From contig NZ_FODS01000019.1 of the NCBI RefSeq assembly GCF_900110425.1, positions 24,528-88,527 of the forward strand: DNA of 64,000 bases. The letters are read 5' to 3'. The DNA is from Salinihabitans flavidus (lineage in GTDB: Bacteria; Pseudomonadota; Alphaproteobacteria; Rhodobacterales; Rhodobacteraceae). The notes under the pieces were generated by a model. It made no database searches, was not told where the DNA came from, and saw only the letters and a list, made by a program, of their open reading frames with translations. The position numbers were made by a program, and so were the translations under genes. Below are positions 58,415 through 64,000 of the stretch, one piece after another; position 1 is the first letter of the stretch; each line of letters starts with the position of its first letter.

Positions 58415-58464
58415 GTCATGTCCCTTCCGGTTCTTGGCCCGCGCTCTGGTCGGGCAGTGGCAAC

Positions 58465-58500
58465 AAAAAGGACCACCCGGGGCGTTCGCCCGGATGGTCC
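58465..58500 (-). terminator. intrinsic terminator of the small lipoprotein gene
   Basis: On the minus strand a stem of GGACCA, one U-bearing mismatch region and CCGGG, closed by a short loop, is followed directly by TTTTT (58465-58469). It starts about 50 bp after the stop of the gene at 58553-58762. Symmetry and T tract are both strong. Confidence 0.85.
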
Positions 58501-58552
58501 GACAGATCTTTGTACACCACCGGCCAGCGGGCCGGGGTGTGTTGCGTCAACG

Positions 58553-58762
58553 CTACTGACAGCGCGAGGGATAAGCCTTGCAATAGGCGACGTTCCCCGC
58601 AGCCCCGAGGACGGCACCCGTGGCCACGCTCCCGCCGGCGACAACGGACGCCGCCGTGCCCGCCCCGACGCCAAGGACCGCCTGTTCCGTGGTGGTGTTG
58701 CCGCAAGCCGCGACAAGCCCGGCCAACCCGACACAAAGGCCGACCGCTGTGATTCTGCGCAT
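58553..58762 (-). CDS. small glycine-rich lipoprotein
   Basis: 69 residues from ATG 58762, with AAAGGA upstream. The signal sequence ends at a lipobox LVAAC (residues about 16-20), so the mature protein starts at a lipidated cysteine. The rest is Gly/Ala/Val-rich (VLGVGAGTAASVVAGGSVATGAVLGAAG) and ends with two cysteines (YCKAYPSRCQ), possibly a disulfide. It has its own strong terminator and lies between pccA and the other small genes. Function is unknown; a peptidoglycan- or envelope-stress-type lipoprotein is a guess. Confidence 0.8.
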   Translation of the reverse strand: MRRITAVGLCVGLAGLVAACGNTTTEQAVLGVGAGTAASVVAGGSVATGAVLGAAGNVAYCKAYPSRCQ

Positions 58763-59102
58763 TTGAAGGTGTCCTTTCCGCACGTTGAGATTGTACGGAC
58801 AATTGCGCAATCCGGAAGCCGGAGAAACCCTGTTCGCTCCATCTTCCGCGTTCTGGCGAACCTTTGCCGATCGCCTCGCAACTCACGACGACAAAACAAA
58901 AAACGGGGCGATCCGGTGGGGATGAATCCGGACCGCCCCAAGGAAGAAGGGTAACGGAGTTTATCGCAAACGCCGCCTGTCCGGAGGGCCGGACACGCGG
59001 CCCCCCGACTATCGCCAAACGCATATCGCGGGTCCAGCGCCCTGTGACGCTGGCCCGCCGCATCAGCCGCTTCCCGCGCAAATTGCCCCGTCGTTGGCAA
59101 GA
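58763..59102. other. gap between the small lipoprotein and the gene at 59103
   Basis: 340 bp holding no convincing protein gene. It contains an orphan strong terminator (58893-58939, minus strand) about 160 bp from the nearest upstream minus-strand stop. Open frames through it have Pro/Arg-rich translations and run through the terminator, so they are rejected. A small RNA ending at the terminator is possible. Confidence 0.45.
58893..58939 (-). terminator. strong intrinsic terminator not next to a gene end
   Basis: On the minus strand the 12-bp stem GGGGCGGTCCGG / CCGGATCGCCCC (one G-U pair) with an 11-nt loop is followed by GTTTTTTGTTTTG. The nearest minus-strand stop codon upstream is at 59103, about 164 bp away, so a distinct transcript may end here. 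Confidence 0.85.
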
Positions 59103-59459
59103 TCATGCCGTTCCCTCTTCGAAAATCTCCGGGAAACTGGCGCGCGCAACCGCCACGTCGATCACCAGAAGCGCCTCGTAGCTTTCGGGATCGAAGGGAT
59201 CTTCGGCCGGCACCACTTCACGACCGAACAGCCAGCTCAGCCGCCCGGCATCGAGATTGCCACGCTCGAACGGCTCATCGCCGAACTGCTGCCAAAGCGC
59301 CTCCATGAAGGCGGCGTCGGCGCGCCGGTCGACAGGCCGGCGATCCCGGTAGCGCTCGCGCCGGACAAGCGGCGCGGCCCCCTTCGGGTTGGCCCGGCGA
59401 ATTGTGAACTGAAAATCCGATCCCGGCAGTCGGCCCGGAAACCCACGATGCTTGATCAT
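59103..59459 (-). CDS. hypothetical protein between pccA and pccB
   Basis: 118 residues, no signal peptide, no membrane segment. The N-terminal part is basic (IKHRGFPGRLPGSDFQFTIRRANPKGAAPLVRRERYRDRRP) and the C-terminal part acidic (EDPFDPESYEALLVIDVAVARASFPEIFEEG). This resembles nothing I can name. It is on the same strand as the neighbouring small genes. Function unknown. Confidence 0.6.
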   Translation of the reverse strand: MIKHRGFPGRLPGSDFQFTIRRANPKGAAPLVRRERYRDRRPVDRRADAAFMEALWQQFGDEPFERGNLDAGRLSWLFGREVVPAEDPFDPESYEALLVIDVAVARASFPEIFEEGTA

Positions 59460-59525
59460 GCCGCGCCTCCCCGGATCACAGGGGCGCGGAGGCGGGCAGG
59501 CCCGAAGACCCGCCCGAGGATCGCG

Positions 59526-59669
59526 TTACTTGTACTTTCCGGTGTAGCCCGGTTCGGTCGAGATCGGCTCGGGATCGACCACGACGTATTCTTCGACCGG
59601 CTCTTGTGCGCAGGCGGAAATGAAACCCGCCAGGCCGAGGGCCAGCAACATCTTGATGCTCTTGGACAT
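59526..59669 (-). CDS. small lipoprotein, 47 residues
   Basis: A short gene with a clear start: ATG 59669 preceded by GGAG at normal spacing, and TAA at 59526. The product has a signal sequence with a lipobox-like end (AGFISAC, cysteine at residue 20), then an acidic and Pro-rich tail AQEPVEEYVVVDPEPISTEP ending GYTGKYK. Processing would leave a ~28-residue lipid-anchored peptide in the envelope. I recall similar tails in other Rhodobacteraceae, but that was not checked. Function unknown. Confidence 0.78.
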   Translation of the reverse strand: MSKSIKMLLALGLAGFISACAQEPVEEYVVVDPEPISTEPGYTGKYK

Positions 59670-59883
59670 CCGTTTCTCCAATTCGTTTTTTGTGTTGGAG
59701 CAGGGCGGATATGCCCTGCCTGCCTCTTGCTCTTATACGAGGTCGCTTGGGTGCAACCTTGCCGGAACATATCGGATTTTCGCGCGAAATGAAACGCATA
59801 GCGGGTCAAGCTCATGTCCTGTGGCGGCAAAGCCGCAAACCGGGTCCGGCGTCGCATGGCCTGCGCAAGATATTGTGGCCGCA

Positions 59884-60306
59884 TCAGAAAGCCTCCCAGA
59901 TACAGATGCCGTTTTCGAGGGTGAACGCCTCGAAATACTGCCGTATTTCAGAATTGGCCACGCCAAACTCGACCGGCTCGGCCGAAAGCGAGATCACCGC
60001 CCGGTCGGCAGTGTCGCCTTGTCGGTGCAACGTGGGTATCGCGTCGGACTGGCACAGGTGGCCGAAATCATCTTCCACATCCACGAAGCCCACGTCGTCC
60101 GCCGCGATGGCAGGCATGACATAGCGCATACGAAGCACCCGCTGCCCGTCCGCGCGATCTTCCAGCCGGACCTCCTGCCGCGTGACCGCATGGCCGGACG
60201 GCACGGAAAGACCCGTGCCCTCGCCCACTGCTGCGCCCGGCCCGCCCAACGTGGATGCAAAGGCGATGACCGCCACATGTGGACGGAGTGAGGCAACAGG
60301 GATCAT
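59884..60306 (-). CDS. exported protein, possibly DUF6497-like
   Basis: About 140 residues from ATG 60306. An N-terminal hydrophobic segment (HVAVIAFASTLGGPGAAVGEG) looks like a signal peptide. The rest has VPSGHAVTRQEVRLEDRADG, VLRMRYVMPAIAADDVGFVDVEDDFGHLC, and a C-terminal QYFEAFTLENGICIWEAF with a second cysteine; the two cysteines could form a disulfide. The ATG overlaps the stop of the upstream gene at 60303 by 4 bp (ATGA), so the two are translationally coupled. The DUF6497 assignment is from memory of similar proteins and is tentative. Confidence 0.6.
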   Translation of the reverse strand: MIPVASLRPHVAVIAFASTLGGPGAAVGEGTGLSVPSGHAVTRQEVRLEDRADGQRVLRMRYVMPAIAADDVGFVDVEDDFGHLCQSDAIPTLHRQGDTADRAVISLSAEPVEFGVANSEIRQYFEAFTLENGICIWEAF

Positions 60307-60653
60307 CGCGCCCCCTTTCGCGCGGCGTGGGTACACCAGCGCGCCCGGCGCGCGGGATCGGCCAGAAGCGCGGCCAGCCGCTCCTCGACCGCTTTGCTGG
60401 CAAACGGGGCCTGAACCGCGCCCCCGGCCGTCACCCGAAGCGTGCCGCCCTCGTCCGTCACACGCACCGCTGGCGCAAAGCCACGCAGCCCTTGCAATTC
60501 GCGCCACATGTCCTGACGGATCTGCCGGGCCAGACGCAGCCGCCCGACCCGTGGAAACACCGTCTCCACCGCCAGATCGAAGCGCACCGGCAAGCGGCGC
60601 GTCATCGTCAGGGACGCGTCATCGCGCAGGATATGCCAGCGGGAGCGGCTCAT
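60303..60653 (-). CDS. hypothetical protein, 116 residues
   Basis: 116 residues from ATG 60653 (weak GAGACC upstream). Basic and Arg-rich: MSRSRWHILRDDASL at the start, RRLPVRFDLAVETVFPRVGRLRLARQIRQDMWRELQGLRG in the middle, and SKAVEERLAALLADPARRARWC near the end. No signal peptide and no membrane segment. It overlaps the exported-protein gene at 59884 by 4 bp and lies 82 bp behind pccB on the same strand. No function is apparent. Confidence 0.65.
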   Translation of the reverse strand: MSRSRWHILRDDASLTMTRRLPVRFDLAVETVFPRVGRLRLARQIRQDMWRELQGLRGFAPAVRVTDEGGTLRVTAGGAVQAPFASKAVEERLAALLADPARRARWCTHAARKGAR

Positions 60654-60693
60654 CGGGATCAGGTCTCTCCAATGGTGGGCCAGTGGCACGCGC

Positions 60694-60730
60694 GGGCGCC
60701 TCCGGCAGGAGTATTTGGCGAACGGGAACG
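60694..60730 (+). repeat. GAGTATTTGG-type intergenic repeat (copy 2)
   Basis: Reads GGCGCCTCCGGCAGGAG (with a CTCC/GGAG mini-hairpin) followed by GAGTATTTGGCGAACGG, close to the copy between coxS and coxL at 29031. It lies just beyond the pccB stop, between pccB and the gene at 60303-60653. Confidence 0.65.
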
Positions 60731-60735
60731 TCAGA

Positions 60736-62268
60736 TCACAGCGGAATGTTGTCGTGCTTCTTCCACGGGTTCTGCATCTTCTTGTTGCGCAGGCTGGCAA
60801 AGGCACGGCTCACCCGCTTGCGGGTCGAATGCGGCATGATCACCTCGTCGATGAACCCGCGCTCCGCGGCCACGAAGGGATTGGCGAAACGCGCCTCGTA
60901 ATCCGCAGTCCGTCCCGCGATCTTCTCGGGATCGCCCAGTTCGGACCGATAGAGGATTTCCGTCGCCCCCTTGGCCCCCATCACCGCGATCTCCGCCGTG
61001 GGCCAAGCATAGTTGAAATCGCCCCGGATATGCTTGGAACTCATCACGTCATAAGCGCCGCCATAGGCCTTGCGCGTGATCACCGTCACCTTGGGCACCG
61101 TCGCCTCGCCAAAGGCGAACAGGAGCTTGGCGCCGTGCTTGATCACCCCGCCGAATTCCTGCCCCGTGCCGGGCAGGAACCCGGGCACATCCACGAAGGT
61201 CAGGATCGGGATCTCGAAACAGTCGCAGAAGCGCACGAACCGCGCCGCCTTGCGGCTGGAATCGATATCGAGGCACCCGGCCAGAACCATCGGCTGGTTC
61301 GCCACCACGCCGACCGTCTGCCCCTCAAGGCGGATGAAGCCGGTGATGATATTCTTGGCGAAGTCCTCCTGGATCTCGTAGAAATCGCCCTCATCGGCGA
61401 CCTTGTGGATCAGCTCCTTCATGTCATAGGGGCTGTTGGGGTTCTCCGGGATCAGCGTATCGAGACTCATCTCCTCACGCCCCGGCGTGTCGAAAAACGG
61501 ACGGGCGGGCGGTTTCTCGCGGTTGTTGAGCGGCAGGAAATCGACAAGGCGGCGCACTTCGGCCAGCGCCTCCACGTCGTTTTCAAACGCCGCATCGGCG
61601 ACGGAACTCTTGCGCGTATGTGTGACCGCGCCGCCCAGTTCCTCGGCCGTGACCTGCTCGTTGGTCACGGTCTTGACCACATCCGGCCCGGTCACGAACA
61701 TGTAGGAGCTGTCCTTCACCATGAAGATGAAATCGGTCATCGCCGGGCTGTAGACCGCGCCGCCCGCGCAAGGCCCCATGATCACGCTGATCTGCGGTAT
61801 CACGCCGCTGGCCATGATATTGCGCTGAAACACCTCCGCATATCCTGCGAGAGAGGCGACGCCCTCCTGAATACGCGCGCCGCCGGAATCGTTGATGCCG
61901 ACAACCGGCGCGCCATTCTGCATCGCCATATCCATGATCTTGCAGATCTTCTCGGCGTGGGTCTCCGACAGGGAACCGCCGAAGACGGTGAAATCCTGAC
62001 TGAAGACATAGACGACACGGCCGTTGATCGTGCCCCAGCCGGTGATCACCCCGTCGCCATAGGGCCGGGTCTGCTCCATTCCGAACTCGGTGCAGCGATG
62101 CGCCTTGAACATGTCGAATTCCTCGAAGCTGTCCTCGTCGAGCAGCAACTCGATACGTTCGCGCGCGGTCAGCTTGCCCTTGGCGTGCTGCGCCTCGATC
62201 CGGTGCGCCCCGCCGCCAAGCCGGGCCACACCACGGCGGCTTTCCAGTTCCTGAAGGATATCTTTCAT
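60736..62268 (-). CDS. pccB: propionyl-CoA carboxylase beta subunit (carboxyltransferase)
   Basis: 510 residues from ATG 62268. The carboxyltransferase motifs include [23 protein letters not shown] at the N-terminus, the N-domain oxyanion region [19 protein letters not shown] with [28 protein letters not shown], and the C-domain [35 protein letters not shown]. It transfers the carboxyl group from carboxy-biotin on PccA to propionyl-CoA. It is divergent from a Bcr/CflA-type transporter, with a TTTGCAA-repeat operator in the spacer. Confidence 0.95.
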   Translation of the reverse strand: MKDILQELESRRGVARLGGGAHRIEAQHAKGKLTARERIELLLDEDSFEEFDMFKAHRCTEFGMEQTRPYGDGVITGWGTINGRVVYVFSQDFTVFGGSLSETHAEKICKIMDMAMQNGAPVVGINDSGGARIQEGVASLAGYAEVFQRNIMASGVIPQISVIMGPCAGGAVYSPAMTDFIFMVKDSSYMFVTGPDVVKTVTNEQVTAEELGGAVTHTRKSSVADAAFENDVEALAEVRRLVDFLPLNNREKPPARPFFDTPGREEMSLDTLIPENPNSPYDMKELIHKVADEGDFYEIQEDFAKNIITGFIRLEGQTVGVVANQPMVLAGCLDIDSSRKAARFVRFCDCFEIPILTFVDVPGFLPGTGQEFGGVIKHGAKLLFAFGEATVPKVTVITRKAYGGAYDVMSSKHIRGDFNYAWPTAEIAVMGAKGATEILYRSELGDPEKIAGRTADYEARFANPFVAAERGFIDEVIMPHSTRKRVSRAFASLRNKKMQNPWKKHDNIPL

Positions 62269-62330
62269 GTCCGCTCCCCTTGCGTTTGCGCGCCAGCATA
62301 GGGGCGTCCGGGGGCATCGCAAAGGAAATT

Positions 62331-62370
62331 TCGGCAAATTTGCAAACCCTTTGCAATACAAAATTTGCGA
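62331..62370. promoter_or_regulatory. TTTGCAA direct/inverted repeats, candidate PccR-type operator
   Basis: TTTGCAAACCCTTTGCAA lies at 62339-62356 (two TTTGCAA halves with a 4-nt ACCC spacer), and additional partial copies (GGCAAATT, AATTTGC) flank it. It is 71-88 bp before the pccB start. In Rhodobacter sphaeroides the ScfR-family regulator PccR is reported to act on paired TTTGCAAA sites upstream of pccB; this is close, differing slightly in spacer. No pccR-like gene is in the window. Confidence 0.7.
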
Positions 62371-62448
62371 TTTGAAAAACAGCAAATGTTTCACAAAACA
62401 ACTTCCGCCCGATGGACAATTCCCGCGCCCGGGCCTACCTCTGATGCC

Positions 62449-63672
62449 ATGCAAGTCCGACCAACCGTGCGCTATTTCGATCGCACCAGCCCGCCGCATA
62501 TTTCGACCCTGATCCTGCTCGCGGGCATGAGCGCGCTGAGCATGAACATCTTCCTGCCCAGTCTGCCCGGCATGTCCGCCTATTTCGAGACCGACTACCG
62601 GGTCATGCAACTTTCGGTTGCGGTCTATCTGGCGGTGAACGCGGCCTTGCAGATCGTGATCGGCCCGATCTCCGACAAGATGGGGCGCCGTCCGGTGATC
62701 CTCTGGGGGCTGGTGATCTTCATCGTCGCCACGCTTGGCTGCCTACTGTCGCCCAATGTCGAGATTTTCCTGGCCTTCCGCATGATGCAGGCGGTCGTCG
62801 TCGTCGCCATGGTCCTGAGCCGCGCGGTGGTGCGCGACATGGTCGGCGCAGACGAGGCCGCCTCGATGATCGGGTATGTCACGATGGGCATGACGGTGGT
62901 GCCGATGATCGGACCGGCCGTCGGCGGCGTGCTGGACGAATTCTTCGGCTGGCAGGCGAACTTCTGGATGCTCGGGGCTCTTGGCGCGCTCACCCTGCTG
63001 ATCGTCTGGCGGGACCTGGGCGAGACAAGCGTCGGCAGCGGGCTGACCCTCGCGCAGCAGTTCCGCGAATACCCCGAGCTTCTCACCAGCCCCCGGTTCT
63101 GGGGCTACTCGCTCGCAACCGCCTTCACCTCGGGGGCCTTCTTCGCCTATCTCGGCGGCTCGCCCTTCGTCGGCAGCGAGGTCTTTGGACTGAGCCCGTC
63201 GCAGCTTGGCATCTATTTTGCCGCCCCCACGATCGGCTATTTCCTCGGAAACTACGCCTCCGGCCGCTACTCAGCACGGATCGGAATCAATCGCATGGTG
63301 CTTTACGGCAGCATGATCTGCACATTTGGCACAGGCCTGTCGCTTGTCATCATCCTGACCGGCCACAGCACCGCCGAGAGCTTTTTCGGCCTCGTCACGC
63401 TCGTGGGGCTTGGCAACGGGATGTCGATTCCCAACGGCACGTCCGGCGCGCTGTCGGTGCGCCCGCGTCTCGCGGGCACGGCCTCGGGGCTTTCCGGCGC
63501 GATCATGATCGGCGGCGGCGCCGCGCTGTCGGCGCTGGCCGGCGCGCTGCTGACCCCCGAAAGCGGCGCGCTGCCGCTTGTGGCGCTGATGATGGCCACC
63601 TCCGCAATGGGGATCGCTGCGATCCTGCTGGTGATGCGGCGCGAACGCCGCCTCGCCGGGATGAGCATCTAG
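62449..63672 (+). CDS. Bcr/CflA-family MFS drug-efflux-type transporter
   Basis: About 407 residues from ATG 62449, with 12 hydrophobic segments. It starts [20 protein letters not shown], and the family signature between helices 2 and 3 is [35 protein letters not shown] marks helix 4. The C-terminus is a short basic stretch ([11 protein letters not shown]). It probably exports small molecules by proton antiport; the substrate is unknown. It is divergent from pccB. Its TAG stop overlaps, on the other strand, the stop codon of the IS481-like transposase, so the element is inserted right at its end. Confidence 0.9.
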   Translation: MQVRPTVRYFDRTSPPHISTLILLAGMSALSMNIFLPSLPGMSAYFETDYRVMQLSVAVYLAVNAALQIVIGPISDKMGRRPVILWGLVIFIVATLGCLLSPNVEIFLAFRMMQAVVVVAMVLSRAVVRDMVGADEAASMIGYVTMGMTVVPMIGPAVGGVLDEFFGWQANFWMLGALGALTLLIVWRDLGETSVGSGLTLAQQFREYPELLTSPRFWGYSLATAFTSGAFFAYLGGSPFVGSEVFGLSPSQLGIYFAAPTIGYFLGNYASGRYSARIGINRMVLYGSMICTFGTGLSLVIILTGHSTAESFFGLVTLVGLGNGMSIPNGTSGALSVRPRLAGTASGLSGAIMIGGGAALSALAGALLTPESGALPLVALMMATSAMGIAAILLVMRRERRLAGMSI

Positions 63673-64000
63673 GTGTTTAGTCCCGGCATCTGGTGGATCG
63701 GATTTAGGATGAAACGATCCGGCTCTGAGGTCCAGACCTTGCAGATGTATTCGTAGGGCGTGAGGCCGCCGAGAGTTTTGAGCCGCCGGGCGAAATTGTA
63801 GGCTGCCATGAAGTCTGTGAGGTGCGTGCGTAGCTGATTGTGGCTGTCGTAGTGGAAGCGCTTGACCGTCGCGTCCTTGATCGTGCGGTTCATCCTCTCG
63901 ACCTGGCCGTTGGTCCATGGATGGTTGGGTTTGGTCAGCCGGTGCTCGATGCCGTTCGCCTCACAGATCATGTCGAAGCGCATCGGCCGGGAGATGATCG
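63669..64000 (-). CDS. IS481-like transposase, C-terminal part (runs off window)
   Basis: Partial: the reading frame continues beyond base 64000, and about 110 codons are visible. The integrase-core C-terminal half shows EHRLTKPNHPWTNGQVERMN (the E of the DDE triad), IKDATVKRFHYDSHNQLRTHL, and TPYEYICKVW, as in IS481-family transposases. The stop TAG lies at 63669-63671, inside a CTAG that is also used by the neighbour's stop. The 5' part and the other inverted repeat are not in the window. Confidence 0.85.
   Translation of the reverse strand, partial: IISRPMRFDMICEANGIEHRLTKPNHPWTNGQVERMNRTIKDATVKRFHYDSHNQLRTHLTDFMAAYNFARRLKTLGGLTPYEYICKVWTSEPDRFILNPIHQMPGLNT
63674..64000 (-). mobile_element. 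IS481-like insertion sequence, one end and part of the element
   Basis: The element probably starts at TGTTTAGTCCCGGCATC (63674 on), next to TCTAGG at 63668-63673, which matches the NCTAGN target preference known for IS481 of Bordetella pertussis. The right end lies beyond the window, so size and the second inverted repeat cannot be given. The boundary is inferred from the target match. Confidence 0.65.

Overview
The window looks like chromosome of a high-GC alphaproteobacterium of the family Rhodobacteraceae (Roseobacter-type). The evidence is the gene content: a 446-residue prolyl-tRNA synthetase without the editing insert, HdaA, a siroheme/sulfite-reduction operon carrying DUF2849 and DUF934 genes, a form II aerobic CO-dehydrogenase-type cluster, a propionyl-CoA/methylmalonyl-CoA module, and GAGTATTTGG-type intergenic repeats that I associate with this family. 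The genus cannot be fixed from the sequence. Most of the window is core metabolism and housekeeping. Accessory patches lie at about 0.7-5.8 kb, 11.7-13.4 kb and at the right edge.

Layout. 0-6 kb: tRNA-Ser(GCT), then a glycosyltransferase-like, a sulfotransferase and a methyltransferase-like gene (probably surface glycan modification), then tRNA-Val(CAC) and an HU-like protein. 6-17 kb: lon, another methyltransferase-like gene, an overlapping M48 peptidase-SPOR / peptidoglycan amidase pair, an unrecognised two-gene membrane pair, tgt, a retropepsin-RimK fusion, and sufT-sufA. 17-25 kb: tpiA, an Lrp-type regulator with a perfect palindrome in the divergent spacer, cysG-DUF2849-cysI-cysH-DUF934, a ferredoxin-NADP reductase, and infC, which appears to start with ATA. 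25-34 kb: a form II CODH-type cluster on the minus strand (coxD, coxE, xdhC-like, molybdopterin-binding protein, coxS, coxL, coxM).

34-46 kb: a hydrolase-fold gene of unclear function, pyrC-pyrE, dnaB with a DnaA box upstream, two overlapping c-type cytochromes, a thioesterase, a small transporter, lolD-lolC/E, proS, a PerM-like permease and hdaA. 46-53 kb: ppk-ppx with a possible Pho box, a small exported amphipathic protein, an EEP hydrolase, a TerB-J-domain protein, GNAT and VOC proteins. 53-62 kb: the propionyl-CoA route (methylmalonyl-CoA mutase, pccA, pccB), with five small, mostly exported or unknown genes between pccA and pccB. A TTTGCAA-repeat operator lies upstream of pccB. The window ends in a Bcr/CflA-type transporter whose stop codon abuts an IS481-like element that runs off the edge.

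How parts work together: sulfate-derived APS goes through CysH and CysI, with siroheme from CysG and electrons probably from the ferredoxin-NADP reductase. Propionyl-CoA goes through PccAB and the mutase to succinyl-CoA. Ppk and Ppx make and degrade polyphosphate. DnaB, HdaA and the DnaA box bear on replication control. I saw no CRISPR array, prophage or secretion system. The best candidates for undescribed biology are the two-gene membrane pair at 11.7-13.4 kb, the small exported proteins inside the pcc locus, the 11-bp repeat arrays, and the glycosyltransferase/sulfotransferase locus.
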